DNA of 64,000 bases from Anaeromassilibacillus senegalensis (GTDB lineage: Bacteria > Bacillota > Clostridia > Oscillospirales > Acutalibacteraceae). Below the pieces are notes generated by a model. It ran no database searches, had not been told where the DNA came from, and worked only from the letters and a program-made list of their open reading frames with translations. Each line of letters opens with the position of its first letter. Position 1 is the first letter of the stretch. The stretch is from the NCBI RefSeq assembly GCF_021531715.1, contig NZ_JAFBIT010000001.1:372001-436000 (forward strand), in the 5' to 3' direction. A program made the position numbers and the translations under genes. Below are positions 15,522 through 24,292 of the stretch, piece by piece.

Positions 15522-15550
15522 ATTATAGCGCGTGCCGGGGAGAATTACAA
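15522..15550 (-). promoter_or_regulatory. Sigma-A promoter of the GDSL-ybaK unit
   Basis: On the minus strand TTGTAA (15545-15550), 17 bp, TATAAT (15522-15527). Confidence 0.8.
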
Positions 15551-15553
15551 GGG

Positions 15554-15596
15554 CCGTAAAGCAAAGGGCGGATGTACTGCTGCACATTCGCCCTTC
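15554..15596 (-). terminator. Terminator after nfnB
   Basis: AAAGGGCG (15563-15570) pairs with CGCCCTT (15589-15595), with an inner ATGT/ACAT pair. On the minus strand TTTGCTTT follows. It ends the nfnA-nfnB transcript just before the GDSL promoter. Confidence 0.75.
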
Positions 15597-15611
15597 GGGT
15601 TTTATGAAAAC

Positions 15612-17027
15612 TCAAGCTTTGCTCTGAATATACTTGTCGATGGCTGCGGCGGCCGTTTTGCCGGCGCCCATCGCGAGGATGACCGTTGCCGCGCCGGTGA
15701 CCGCATCGCCGCCCGCGTAAACGCCCTCCAGGGAGGTCAGACCGTTCTCGTCGGCGATGATCTCGCCGCGCTTCTGGGTATCAAGCCCCGGCGTGGTGGC
15801 CTTGAGCAGCGGGTTCGGCGAGGTGCCGAGCGCCATGATGACGCAGTCCATCGGCAGTTCGAATTCGCTGTCCTCCTTGACGATCGGGCGGCGTCTGCCG
15901 GAAGCGTCCGGCTCGCCGAGCTCCATCTCGACGCAGCGGATGCCCGCAGCCCAGCCGTAATCGGGATCGCGCGGGTCGGTAACGGCGGTGGGGAGGATCT
16001 CTACCGGGTTCGTCAGCGTCTTGAAGATGATGCCTTCCTCCTCGGCATGCTCAATCTCTTCCTTACGTGCCGGAAGCTCTGCCATGCCGCGGCGGTAGAT
16101 GATATAGACGTTCTCCGCGCCGAGACGCTTTGCGGTTCTCGCGGCGTCCATCGCGACGTTGCCGCCGCCGACGACCGCGACATTCTTCGCATGCTGGATC
16201 GGCGTCGCGGAATCCGCGCGGTACGCCTTCATCAGGTTGCTGCGCGTCAGGAATTCGTTCGCGGAATAAACGCCCTTGAGGTTCTCGCCCGGAATATTCA
16301 TGAAACGGGGCAGACCCGCGCCGGTGCCGAGGAAGATCGCTTCATAGCCGTATTCGGTTTTAAGCTCCTCAATCGTCAGAATGCGGCCGATGACCATATT
16401 TGTCTCGACCTTGACGCCGAGCGCCTTGAGGTTGTCGACCTCCTTCTGCACGATCGCCTTCGGCAGACGGAACTCCGGAATGCCGTAAACGAGCACGCCG
16501 CCCGCAAGGTGAAGCGCCTCATAGATCGTCACGTCGTAGCCCATCTTTGCGAGGTCGCCCGCGCAGGTCAGACCCGCCGGGCCGGAGCCGATGATCGCGA
16601 CCTTGTGGCCGTTCTTCGGGGCGGTGATCGTCTGCACCGTCGCGTGGCTGTTGTGCCAGTCGGCGACGAAGCGCTCGAGGCGGCCGATAGCGACCGGCTC
16701 GCCCTTGATGCCGCGCACGCACTTGCCTTCGCACTGCGTCTCCTGCGGACAGACGCGGCCGCAGACGGCGGGCAGAGAGGAGGAGCGTGCAATCACCTGA
16801 TATGCGCCTTCAAAGTCGCCCGCGGCGACCTTCTGGATGAATTCGGGAATATGGATGTTGACCGGGCAACCGGATACGCAGGGCTTGTTCTTACAGTTCA
16901 GGCAGCGCTGCGCTTCGTCGAGCGCCATTTCGTCGGTGTAGCCGAGCGTGACCTCCTGAAAGTTCTTGTTGCGGACATTCGGCTCCTGCGAGGGCATCGG
17001 ATTCTTGGTAAGTCTCATATTGGGCAT
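15612..17027 (-). CDS. nfnB: NfnB large subunit of NADH-dependent ferredoxin:NADP oxidoreductase (GltD-like)
   Basis: A 471-residue flavoprotein. An N-terminal ferredoxin-like domain has cysteine clusters CLNCKNKPCVSGCP and CGRVCPQETQCEGKC for two [4Fe-4S] sites. FAD binding is at VAIIGSGPAGLTCAG and NAD(P)H binding at VAVVGGGNVAMDAAR; GVYAGGDAVTGAATVI closes the flavin site. By sequence alone it could be glutamate synthase small chain, but no large glutamate synthase subunit is nearby and the PyrK-like partner lies just upstream, so the electron-bifurcating NfnAB (SudAB-like) assignment is better. It would couple NADH and reduced ferredoxin oxidation to NADP reduction. AGGAGG for this gene lies inside the end of nfnA; the gap is 2 bp. 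Confidence 0.88.
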   Translation of the reverse strand: MPNMRLTKNPMPSQEPNVRNKNFQEVTLGYTDEMALDEAQRCLNCKNKPCVSGCPVNIHIPEFIQKVAAGDFEGAYQVIARSSSLPAVCGRVCPQETQCEGKCVRGIKGEPVAIGRLERFVADWHNSHATVQTITAPKNGHKVAIIGSGPAGLTCAGDLAKMGYDVTIYEALHLAGGVLVYGIPEFRLPKAIVQKEVDNLKALGVKVETNMVIGRILTIEELKTEYGYEAIFLGTGAGLPRFMNIPGENLKGVYSANEFLTRSNLMKAYRADSATPIQHAKNVAVVGGGNVAMDAARTAKRLGAENVYIIYRRGMAELPARKEEIEHAEEEGIIFKTLTNPVEILPTAVTDPRDPDYGWAAGIRCVEMELGEPDASGRRRPIVKEDSEFELPMDCVIMALGTSPNPLLKATTPGLDTQKRGEIIADENGLTSLEGVYAGGDAVTGAATVILAMGAGKTAAAAIDKYIQSKA

Positions 17028-17029
17028 GA

Positions 17030-17872
17030 TTACTGAACCTCCTTCTTGAACAGGTTGCAGGCTTCCTCGCGCGCGCGGCGCTCAAAGGGCGCGTAGCTGC
17101 GTGCGCGGCTCATCGCCTCGTCAAAGTCGACCGCGTGGCCGTCGAAGTCGGGGCCGTCGACGCAGGCGAACTTTGTCTCGCCGCCGACAGTCAAGCGGCA
17201 GCCGCCGCACATGCCCGTGCCGTCCACCATGATGGGGTTCATGGAGACGACGGTTTTCTGGTCATATTCTTTTGTTGCAAGGCAGACGAACTTCATCATG
17301 ATCAGCGGACCGATCGCAATGACCTCGTCGAAACGCTCGCCGCTTTCAAGCAGCTTTTTGAGCGGCACGGTGACGTTGCCCTGCTCTCCCCAGGAGCCAT
17401 CGTCGGTCATCAGCGTGAAGCGGTCGGAGCACGCTTTGAATTCGTCCTCGAGGATGACGAGATCGCGGCTGCGGAAGCCGGCGATTGAAGTGACCTCGGC
17501 GCCGAGGCGGTGCAGCTCCTGCGCGATCGGCAGTGCGATGGCGCATCCGACGCCGCCGCCGACAACGCAGACCTTTTTTAGGCCGTCCACATGCGTGGGT
17601 ACGCCGAGCGGGCCGACAAAATCGTGCAGGCATTCGCCCTCGTTCAGGTGGTTCAGCTTTTCGGTTGTCGCACCGACGATCTGGAAAATGATCGTGACCG
17701 TTCCCTTCTCACGGTCGTAGCCCGCAACCGTCAGCGGGATGCGCTCGCCGTCCGCGTCGACGCGCAGAATGATGAACTGCCCGGGCTTCGCCTTGCGGGC
17801 AATCAGCGGCGCTTCGATGTCCATCCGCGTAACGGTCGGATTCAGCGCAGTTTTTCTCACAATTTTATACAT
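17030..17872 (-). CDS. nfnA: NfnA small subunit, FAD/[2Fe-2S] reductase (PyrK/SudB-like)
   Basis: A 280-residue protein of the ferredoxin-NADP reductase fold. KPGQFIILRVDADGERIPLT is the FAD-binding RxPLT region, and KKVCVVGGGVGCAIALPIAQ binds the nicotinamide nucleotide. The C-terminal CGGCRLTVGGETKFACVDGP cysteine cluster (DGTGMCGGC...C) binds the [2Fe-2S] centre. Together with nfnB it forms the bifurcating transhydrogenase of clostridia. I chose ATG 17872 (GAAAGG upstream): the residues ahead of it form an unrelated hydrophobic stretch, and the -10 at 17945 would lie inside a longer version. Confidence 0.9.
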   Translation of the reverse strand: MYKIVRKTALNPTVTRMDIEAPLIARKAKPGQFIILRVDADGERIPLTVAGYDREKGTVTIIFQIVGATTEKLNHLNEGECLHDFVGPLGVPTHVDGLKKVCVVGGGVGCAIALPIAQELHRLGAEVTSIAGFRSRDLVILEDEFKACSDRFTLMTDDGSWGEQGNVTVPLKKLLESGERFDEVIAIGPLIMMKFVCLATKEYDQKTVVSMNPIMVDGTGMCGGCRLTVGGETKFACVDGPDFDGHAVDFDEAMSRARSYAPFERRAREEACNLFKKEVQ

Positions 17873-17944
17873 AATCTTCAAAACCTTTCCTGCAGTTTTG
17901 GTTTTTGCCTCTTGAAATCCTGCAAAAAACGCAGAAACACATAC

Positions 17945-17973
17945 AGTATAGCAGAAAAATCTGCAAATTACAA
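17945..17973 (-). promoter_or_regulatory. Promoter of nfnA-nfnB
   Basis: On the minus strand TTGTAA (17968-17973), 17 bp, TATACT (17945-17950) with an extended TGC before it. Confidence 0.78.
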
Positions 17974-17993
17974 TGGTGAAGGTGCAAAAAGCG

Positions 17994-18026
17994 CAAAAAA
18001 TCAGCGCTCCGGAAAGGAGCGCTGAA
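17994..18026 (-). terminator. Terminator of the lipoprotein gene
   Basis: CAGCGCTCC (18002-18010) and GGAGCGCTG (18016-18024) form a 9-bp stem with a 5-base loop, followed on the minus strand by a run of T (17995-18001). Confidence 0.92.
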
Positions 18027-18033
18027 AGCAGGA

Positions 18034-18762
18034 TCATTGCCGCTTGACCGAACGGATCGAATACGTAATGAGCGAATTGCCCGCACGTGTGTTTTCCACA
18101 AGCTCTGCGGAGAAATCCGCGACGGCTGTGTCTCCGGCAGTCAGCGAGACCATCAGCATCAGCGGTCCATCCTCGCTGTCTATGATGCCGCGTACCGCGA
18201 TGCCGTAGCCGCCTCCGCCAAGCGGATGCGCGTAAGCGTCGGCCTCGGCGTCGTACTGCAGCTCGCCGGACAGCGTTTCGGGAATCTCGGGCAGCACGCC
18301 GCCGTTTTCAAACAGACCGGAGGCGATCTCCTCCACGACGCCGCGCGAAAGCACAAGCGCGTTGCCGACTGTTTCGGCGCTGTAAAATTCCAGTCCGCAG
18401 CCGTCGATCGCAAAGCAGACGGTCTGCCAGAAATAGGCCGGATCATTTGCATCGAAGGCGCCGCCGTTGAGCTGCGCGAGCATATGCGCCTCGATCAGCG
18501 GATACATCGTCTGAATCTCCACCGGGATGTCCTCTGCCAGCGCCTCCGGAACTTCAGTCGGCGCAGCTGTGGGATCCACGGCAGGCGAAGCGGTCGGCTC
18601 CGGTGTGGGCGTGATTTCGGGCGCGGCGGTCGGGGTTGGCGACGATGTGGGCGCTGGTTCGCTTTCTGCGGGAGCGCTGCCGCAGGCTACGATGGAAACG
18701 GTCAGCGCGGCGGCATAGAGCACGGCCGCGAGGGTTTGCAGTTTTTTCGTCATTGCTCTCAT
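18034..18762 (-). CDS. Putative lipoprotein with Pro/Thr-rich linker
   Basis: A 242-residue protein. A basic N-terminus and hydrophobic stretch end in SIVAC (Cys near residue 27), a lipobox for lipid attachment. Residues ~28-75 are a Pro/Thr/Ala/Glu spacer that would carry the domain away from the membrane. The remaining ~165 residues (from VEIQTMYPLIEAHM) form a globular domain I do not recognise. Alternative starts are ATG 18762 and ATG 18753; GGAGAAAGG serves either. It is a single gene with its own terminator, divergent from pyrH. The DUF3048 lipoprotein at 53203 has the same lipobox-plus-linker layout, but the domains differ. Confidence 0.75.
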   Translation of the reverse strand: MRAMTKKLQTLAAVLYAAALTVSIVACGSAPAESEPAPTSSPTPTAAPEITPTPEPTASPAVDPTAAPTEVPEALAEDIPVEIQTMYPLIEAHMLAQLNGGAFDANDPAYFWQTVCFAIDGCGLEFYSAETVGNALVLSRGVVEEIASGLFENGGVLPEIPETLSGELQYDAEADAYAHPLGGGGYGIAVRGIIDSEDGPLMLMVSLTAGDTAVADFSAELVENTRAGNSLITYSIRSVKRQ

Positions 18763-18888
18763 TCCTTTCTCCGGGCCGCGGCGTCCGCAGCCTTTATTTT
18801 CAGTTTACCGATAAAGTGTGAACACCGTTTGAAATTTTTCGGCAGACGAAGAAAATTTTTCGATTCCGTGAACATTTCCAAATAAGGC

Positions 18889-18917
18889 TTTACAAATACG
18901 GGGGTGTCATGTAAAAT
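18889..18917 (+). promoter_or_regulatory. Sigma-A promoter of the pyrH cluster
   Basis: TTTACA (18889-18894), 17 bp, TAAAAT (18912-18917), 66 bp ahead of pyrH. It is the only good promoter I see for the pyrH-to-polC run. Confidence 0.78.
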
Positions 18918-18983
18918 AAGTATAAGTATAGCTGCGCACGGCGGCGCAGCAGGGATTATACAATGAAATGAGGAAGAACTTGT

Positions 18984-19694
18984 ATGAGTCTGAAGTACAA
19001 AAGAGTCCTGCTGAAGCTCAGCGGTGAATCGCTTTCCGGCAGCATCGGACACGGTATCGATTTCGACACGGTCGTTAAAATCTGTGAGCCGATCAAAAAA
19101 ATCGTCGATATGGGCTGTGAGGTGGCCATCGTTGTCGGCGGCGGCAATTTCTGGCGCGGCAGGAGCAGCGGCAGCATGGATAGAACACGTGCGGATCACA
19201 TGGGCATGCTCGCGACGGTCATCAATGCGCTCGGCGTTGCGGACGGCCTTGAGCAGGTCGGTCTCGATGTGCGCGTGCAAACGGCGATCGCCATGCAGGA
19301 GGTCGCGGAGCCGTACATCCGCAACCGCGCGGTGCGCCATCTCGAGAAGGGCCGCGTCGTGGTTTTCGGCTGCGGCACAGGCAACCCGTTCTTTTCGACG
19401 GATACGGGTGCAGCGCTGCGCGGCGCCGAGATCGACGCCGAGGTGATCCTCAAGGCGACGATGGTCGACGGCGTCTACGACAGCGACCCGAAGAAGAACC
19501 CGAACGCAAAGAAGTACGACCAGCTCACCTACATGGATATTCTCAATAAGAACCTGCAGGTTATGGATATGACGGCGGCCTCCTTCTGCAAGGACCGCGG
19601 CATCCCGTTCCTCGTGTTCAGCATTGAGGATCCGGAAAACATCGTCCGCGCCGTATGCGGCGAGAACGTCGGTACAGTTATCACAAACGGCTGA
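18984..19694 (+). CDS. pyrH: Uridylate kinase (UMP kinase)
   Basis: A 236-residue amino-acid-kinase-fold enzyme phosphorylating UMP to [18 protein letters not shown] is the ATP-site start, [14 protein letters not shown] the glycine loop, and [17 protein letters not shown] the UMP-binding helix. [19 protein letters not shown] and [19 protein letters not shown] complete the signature. Length is normal. It is followed by frr, uppS, cdsA, dxr, rseP, ispG and polC, the conserved Firmicute order. The usual upstream rpsB and tsf are absent here and replaced by a divergent lipoprotein gene. Confidence 0.97.
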   Translation: MSLKYKRVLLKLSGESLSGSIGHGIDFDTVVKICEPIKKIVDMGCEVAIVVGGGNFWRGRSSGSMDRTRADHMGMLATVINALGVADGLEQVGLDVRVQTAIAMQEVAEPYIRNRAVRHLEKGRVVVFGCGTGNPFFSTDTGAALRGAEIDAEVILKATMVDGVYDSDPKKNPNAKKYDQLTYMDILNKNLQVMDMTAASFCKDRGIPFLVFSIEDPENIVRAVCGENVGTVITNG

Positions 19695-19786
19695 GTACCG
19701 CACGGGGAGAAGACATGCAGCCGGGCGCCGCGCAGTTTCCGCAGCGGGCGTCGGCACAAATAATATGAGGACAGGAGAATAGACTA

Positions 19787-20341
19787 ATGAAAGAAGTTCT
19801 TGCAAAAGCAGAAAGCAAAATGGGTAAAACCATCCAGAAGCTCGAGAATGATTATGCGGCGATCCGTGCCGGCCGTGCAAATCCGGCTGTGCTCGATAAG
19901 GTGACGGTCGATTACTACGGCGCACCCACGCCGGTCAACCAGCTTGCCGCCGTTTCCGTGACGGAGGCGCGCGTGCTGACCATCCAGCCGTGGGATTCCT
20001 CGGTCTGCCGTGCTATCGAGCGCGCCATCCAGAAGTCCGATATCGGCATCAACCCGCAGTCGGACGGCAGAACGATCCGCCTCGTTTTCCCGCCGCTCAC
20101 GGAGGAGAAGCGTAAGGATATCGTGAAGGACGTCAGCCATATGGCGGAAGAAGCCAAGGTTGCGCTGCGCTCCATCCGCCGCGACGCCATGGAAAAGCTC
20201 AAGGCGATGAAGAAGAACGGCGAGCTGACAGAGGATGATCTGAAGCAGGCGGAAAAGAAGACGCAGGACATCACCGACAAGAACGTCAAGGTTATCGACG
20301 AGCGCGCGGCTGCAAAGCAGAAGGAAGTCCTCACCATCTGA
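19787..20341 (+). CDS. frr: Ribosome recycling factor
   Basis: A 184-residue protein that splits post-termination ribosomes together with EF-G. AIRAGRANPAVLDKVTVDYY is the RRF signature, and VNQLAAVSV, LTIQPWD, and EERRKD-like RKDIVKDVSHMAEEAKVA continue the two-domain layout (long three-helix bundle plus beta domain). AGGAGAA precedes the ATG. The 92-bp gap after pyrH shows no feature I can name. Confidence 0.97.
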   Translation: MKEVLAKAESKMGKTIQKLENDYAAIRAGRANPAVLDKVTVDYYGAPTPVNQLAAVSVTEARVLTIQPWDSSVCRAIERAIQKSDIGINPQSDGRTIRLVFPPLTEEKRKDIVKDVSHMAEEAKVALRSIRRDAMEKLKAMKKNGELTEDDLKQAEKKTQDITDKNVKVIDERAAAKQKEVLTI

Positions 20342-20384
20342 TACCCGGTTTCAAACCGGATTACAGAGAAAGGGACGGCTATTC

Positions 20385-21113
20385 ATGGCATTTGGCAGTA
20401 AGGAAACAAAAGCTGCGGAGGTTCCGCAGCATATCGGCATCATTATGGACGGCAACGGCAGATGGGCGAAAAAGCGCGGTCTGCCGCGTACCGCCGGTCA
20501 CACAGCCGGCGCGGCGAACTTCCGCACCATCACGCGGTATGCTTCGTCCATCGGCGTAAAATATCTCACACTCTATGCGTTTTCCACCGAGAACTGGAAT
20601 CGCCCTGCGGAGGAAGTCTCCGCGCTGATGAAGCTCTTCCACCAGTACCTCGAGGAGGCGCTGCGGGACTTCATGGATGAGAACATCCGCGTCCGCTTTA
20701 TCGGCGACGTTACGGCGTTCGCGCCGGAGCTGCAGGCGCTGATTCACCGTGTGGAGGAGGCGAGCGCCCCGAAAACGGGCATGGTTCTGAACCTCGCGAT
20801 GAATTACGGCGGCCGCGCGGAGATCACGCGCGCGGCGCGTCTGCTCGCAGAGCGCGTGCAGCGCGGCGAGCTGAAGTCGGAAGACATCACGGAGGATGCA
20901 ATCTCCGGCGCGCTCTATACGGCGGGCCAACCGGATCCGGATCTCATCATCCGCCCGAGCGGCGAAGAGCGGCTGTCCAATTTCCTTTTGTGGCAGAGCG
21001 CCTACACCGAATTTGAGTATTTCGACATTCTCTGGCCGGACTTCAAGCCGAAGCATCTGGATGAGGCCATTGAAAAGTACCGCGGCCGGCAGCGCCGCTT
21101 CGGCGGTGTATGA
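20385..21113 (+). CDS. uppS: Undecaprenyl diphosphate synthase (cis-prenyltransferase)
   Basis: A 242-residue cis-prenyltransferase that builds the C55 lipid carrier for peptidoglycan and teichoic acids. IGIIMDGNGRWAKKRGLPR contains the catalytic Asp and P-loop-like region, LYAFSTENWNRP is conserved motif III, and SNFLLWQSAYTEFEY with LWPDF ends the family signature. GAGAAAGGGA precedes the start. It is next to cdsA as in most Firmicutes. Confidence 0.97.
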   Translation: MAFGSKETKAAEVPQHIGIIMDGNGRWAKKRGLPRTAGHTAGAANFRTITRYASSIGVKYLTLYAFSTENWNRPAEEVSALMKLFHQYLEEALRDFMDENIRVRFIGDVTAFAPELQALIHRVEEASAPKTGMVLNLAMNYGGRAEITRAARLLAERVQRGELKSEDITEDAISGALYTAGQPDPDLIIRPSGEERLSNFLLWQSAYTEFEYFDILWPDFKPKHLDEAIEKYRGRQRRFGGV

Positions 21114-21151
21114 CCGTACGCTTCAAACGGTGAAAGGAAACAGCTATCATT

Positions 21152-21973
21152 ATGAAGGACAGAATTTTTTCCGGAGTTATTCTGGTTGTCTTTTTTGTTG
21201 CAATCGTTGTTTTTAACCACTCATTCCCGCTGGCGCTCAACATCGCCATCGCGCTGATCTCCGCGTTGGCGGTTTATGAGATCATCAAAGCACTGGGACT
21301 TTCGAACCGCTGGTTTATTACGGTACCGGGTATGGTCACGGCGGTGCTCGTGCAGTTCTGCGAGTTTCAGGCTGCGAATATGCTGATCTATGCGGCGTTT
21401 ACCGCATGCGTGTTCGGCGCGCTACTCCGGCACCATCGCGAGATCACCTTTAAAGAGGTGGCGGTCGTGTACAGCATGGTGGTCATGATCCCGCTCGCGC
21501 TGCAGTCGATCGTTCTCGTGCGCGGGCTGAGTGAAGAGCACGGCATGTTCTATGCGCTGATCTGCGTCTTTGCCGCGTGGATCCCGGACGCCGGTGCGTT
21601 CTTTGCAGGCAAACTGTTCGGAAAGCACAAGCTTTGTCCGGAAATCAGCCCGAAGAAAACGGTTGAAGGCCTGATCGGCGGCGTGATCTCGAGCACGCTG
21701 ATTATTCTGCTGCTCGGCTGGTTCTTCTCCTCCGTGTTTTACGGCGGCACGCGGCAGGTCAACTGGCTTTCGCTTCTGATAATCGGCTTTTTCGGTTCCT
21801 TTGTCTCCGTGCTGGGGGACCTTAGCTTCTCGCTGATCAAGCGCAGCTGCCACATCAAGGATTTCGGCAATGTGATCCCGGGACACGGCGGCATTCTCGA
21901 CCGCTTCGACAGCGTGATTTTCACCGCGCCGTTCGTTTATCTCGTCACGCTGCTGTTCCCGATGGTTCCGTAA
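21152..21973 (+). CDS. cdsA: Phosphatidate cytidylyltransferase
   Basis: A 273-residue polytopic membrane enzyme forming CDP-diacylglycerol from CTP and phosphatidate. Hydrophobic helices fill the N-terminal two thirds. The C-terminal signature SLIKRSCHIKDFGNVIPGHG followed by GILDRFDS is diagnostic for CdsA. KLCPEISPKKTVEGLIGG is the usual cytoplasmic loop. Length is typical. GTGAAAGGAAA precedes the ATG. Confidence 0.96.
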   Translation: MKDRIFSGVILVVFFVAIVVFNHSFPLALNIAIALISALAVYEIIKALGLSNRWFITVPGMVTAVLVQFCEFQAANMLIYAAFTACVFGALLRHHREITFKEVAVVYSMVVMIPLALQSIVLVRGLSEEHGMFYALICVFAAWIPDAGAFFAGKLFGKHKLCPEISPKKTVEGLIGGVISSTLIILLLGWFFSSVFYGGTRQVNWLSLLIIGFFGSFVSVLGDLSFSLIKRSCHIKDFGNVIPGHGGILDRFDSVIFTAPFVYLVTLLFPMVP

Positions 21974-21998
21974 GGCGCGCGAAAGGACTGTGATTCCC

Positions 21999-23165
21999 AT
22001 GAAAAAATTATCTTTGCTCGGTTCAACGGGCTCCATCGGCACACAGGCGCTCGACGTCGTGCGCTGCATACAGGGGGAGGGCGAGCACGCCGTGCAGGTC
22101 GCGGCGCTCGCCGCACACTCCAATATCCGGCTTCTGGAGGAACAGATCCGGGAATTCAAACCGCAAGCAGTTGCGGTTTTTGATTTGCAGGCAGCCTCTG
22201 CGCTGCGCGCCGCCGTGCGCGATCTGGATGTTAAAGTCTACGGCGGCATGGAAGGCCTTTGCGCGCTGGCTGAGCTGGAAAGCGCCGATATCGTGCTGAA
22301 CTCGGTGGTCGGCATGGTCGGCCTGCAGCCGACGCTCACAGCACTGAAAGCCAAAAAGCAGGTTGCGCTCGCGAACAAGGAGACGCTCGTCGCGGGCGGC
22401 GCGCTCGTCATGCAGACAGCAAAGGAAAACGGCATTGAAATTCTGCCGGTTGACAGCGAGCATTCGGCAATTTTCCAGTGTCTGCAGGGCATGCACACAA
22501 AATCAGACCTCAACCGGATCATACTAACGGCGTCGGGCGGTCCGTTTTTCGGCAAAACGCACGCTGAACTCAGCGGTGTGAAGCCTGCCGACGCGCTCAA
22601 GCACCCGAACTGGGATATGGGCGCGAAGGTGACGATCGACAGCTCCACGCTGATGAACAAGGGCCTCGAATTCATCGAAGCAAAGTGGCTTTTCGATATG
22701 GAGCCGGACGATATCGACGTGGTCGTGCACCGCGAGAGCATCGTCCACTCGCTGATCGAATACCGAGACCATTCGGTGATCGCGCAGCTCGGCGTGCCGG
22801 ATATGCGCATCCCGATCCAGTATGCGCTGACATATCCGCGGCGGTTCCGTTCGCCCGTCCGGCAGCTCGATCTTGCCGACTGGCAGCGCCTGACGTTCTT
22901 TGCGCCGGACGAAGAAACCTTCTCGTGCTTCGGCGCCTGCAAGCGCGCGATCCGGCGCGGCGGTACGCTGCCCGCGGCGGTCAACGGCGCGAATGAGGCG
23001 GCGGTCGCGCTGTTCCTCAAAGAGCAGATCGGCTATCTCGATATCGGCGAGGCGGTCTGCGCGGTTGCGGATACCTTCCCGGCCGGTCCGGTTACGAGCG
23101 TGGAGGACGTCCTCGCGGCGGACCGTGCGGCGCGCGCATACGTTACCGAAAAATTCTCGAAATAA
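21999..23165 (+). CDS. dxr: 1-deoxy-D-xylulose 5-phosphate reductoisomerase
   Basis: A 388-residue NADPH enzyme making MEP, the committed step of non-mevalonate isoprenoid synthesis. LLGSTGSIGTQALDVV binds NADPH, LPVDSEHSAIFQCLQG contains the metal-binding DSEHSA, and TASGGPFFGKTHAEL and WDMGAKVTIDSSTLMNKGLE form the substrate loop. I chose ATG 21999, with GAAAGGAC upstream; a GTG nine bases earlier sits too near that site. ispG, the sixth enzyme of the same pathway, lies two genes downstream. Confidence 0.96.
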   Translation: MKKLSLLGSTGSIGTQALDVVRCIQGEGEHAVQVAALAAHSNIRLLEEQIREFKPQAVAVFDLQAASALRAAVRDLDVKVYGGMEGLCALAELESADIVLNSVVGMVGLQPTLTALKAKKQVALANKETLVAGGALVMQTAKENGIEILPVDSEHSAIFQCLQGMHTKSDLNRIILTASGGPFFGKTHAELSGVKPADALKHPNWDMGAKVTIDSSTLMNKGLEFIEAKWLFDMEPDDIDVVVHRESIVHSLIEYRDHSVIAQLGVPDMRIPIQYALTYPRRFRSPVRQLDLADWQRLTFFAPDEETFSCFGACKRAIRRGGTLPAAVNGANEAAVALFLKEQIGYLDIGEAVCAVADTFPAGPVTSVEDVLAADRAARAYVTEKFSK

Positions 23166-23177
23166 AGGGGTGTCGCT

Positions 23178-24269
23178 TTGAATACGGTTTTGCAGTCAGC
23201 GCTTCTGATCGTCATTGGGGTTCTGCTGTTCGGGCTGATCATTTTCATCCACGAGTTCGGCCATTTCTTCACGGCGAAGCTCAGCCGGGTGCGCGTCAAC
23301 GAATTCGCCATCGGCATGGGCCCAAAGCTGTTTTCGTTCACGCGCGGGGAGACGCAGTATGCGTTGCGGCTTCTTCCCATCGGCGGCTACTGCGCGATGG
23401 AGGGCGAGGACGAGAAAAGCGACGATCCGCATGCATTCGGCAACCGGCCGGTCTGGCAGCGGATCATCGTCGTCGCAGCGGGCGGCATTATGAATATCCT
23501 GCTCGCGATCCTGCTGATGATGATCCTGCGCGGGCAGGACAGTATTTACGCCACCACGCAGATCGCAAAATTTGCCGAAGGCTCGGCGCTTGAGACGGCG
23601 GGTGTGCAGGCGGGCGATGTGATCACTTCGATCGATGGTTACGCAATTTACACCGATCAGGATCTGACGTTTGCGCTCAGCATGGCGTCGCTCGATGTGA
23701 CAACGGACACGACGACCCTCGACCTTGAGGTTCGGCGCGGCGGGGAAACGATCCGGTTTGACGATCTGACCGTCAACATGTCGGAGGAGATCGACGGCCG
23801 GCGCCACGTTGTGCTCGATTTTTACGTGACCGGGCAGGAAAAAAATGTTTTGACGCTGGTTCAAAAATCGTTTGCGGATATGGCGTCCACGGTGCGCATG
23901 GTCTTTGAAAGCCTGATTGGCCTCCTTACGGGGCGTTTCGATTTCAATGAGCTGGCAGGGCCCGTCGGCACGGCGCAGGCGGTTACGCAGATGGCGAGCG
24001 CCGGCCTGCAGCGCAGCTTCGGCGACGCGGTCAACAACATCCTCTATATGATGCTGATTATCTCGGTGAACCTCGGCATTGTCAACCTGCTCCCGCTTCC
24101 CGCGCTGGACGGCGGCAGGCTGGTCTTTTTGCTGATCGAGGCGATCTTCCGGCGGCCCGTTCCGCCGCGCTATGAGCGTTGGGTGCACGCAGGCGGCTTT
24201 GTGCTCCTTTTGTGCCTGATGGTCGCCGTCACCTTCAACGATATTGCCCGCCTCGTCACAGGCGGGTAG
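23178..24269 (+). CDS. rseP: RIP metalloprotease RseP (site-2 protease family M50)
   Basis: A 363-residue intramembrane zinc protease. The first helix holds IFIHEFGHFFTAKL with HExxH, and the C-terminal NLLPLPALDGGRLVFL gives the second metal motif (LDG). A PDZ domain lies between, about residues 125-200 (ALETAGVQAGDVITSIDG). It cleaves membrane-anchored anti-sigma factors or signal-peptide remnants; the local substrate is unknown. The start is TTG at 23178 behind AAAGGGG. It lies between dxr and ispG as in many Firmicutes. Confidence 0.94.
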   Translation: MNTVLQSALLIVIGVLLFGLIIFIHEFGHFFTAKLSRVRVNEFAIGMGPKLFSFTRGETQYALRLLPIGGYCAMEGEDEKSDDPHAFGNRPVWQRIIVVAAGGIMNILLAILLMMILRGQDSIYATTQIAKFAEGSALETAGVQAGDVITSIDGYAIYTDQDLTFALSMASLDVTTDTTTLDLEVRRGGETIRFDDLTVNMSEEIDGRRHVVLDFYVTGQEKNVLTLVQKSFADMASTVRMVFESLIGLLTGRFDFNELAGPVGTAQAVTQMASAGLQRSFGDAVNNILYMMLIISVNLGIVNLLPLPALDGGRLVFLLIEAIFRRPVPPRYERWVHAGGFVLLLCLMVAVTFNDIARLVTGG

Positions 24270-24292
24270 GACGGAAAAGAAAGGACAGGATT

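Noticed and set aside
15612-17027. Glutamate synthase small subunit (GltD) as the main call
   Set aside because: No large subunit is adjacent and a PyrK-like partner lies 2 bp upstream, which fits NfnAB better.
15444-17036. Plus-strand frame of 530 codons across nfnB
   Set aside because: Antisense to a flavoprotein with intact motifs; no ribosome binding site or recognisable domain.
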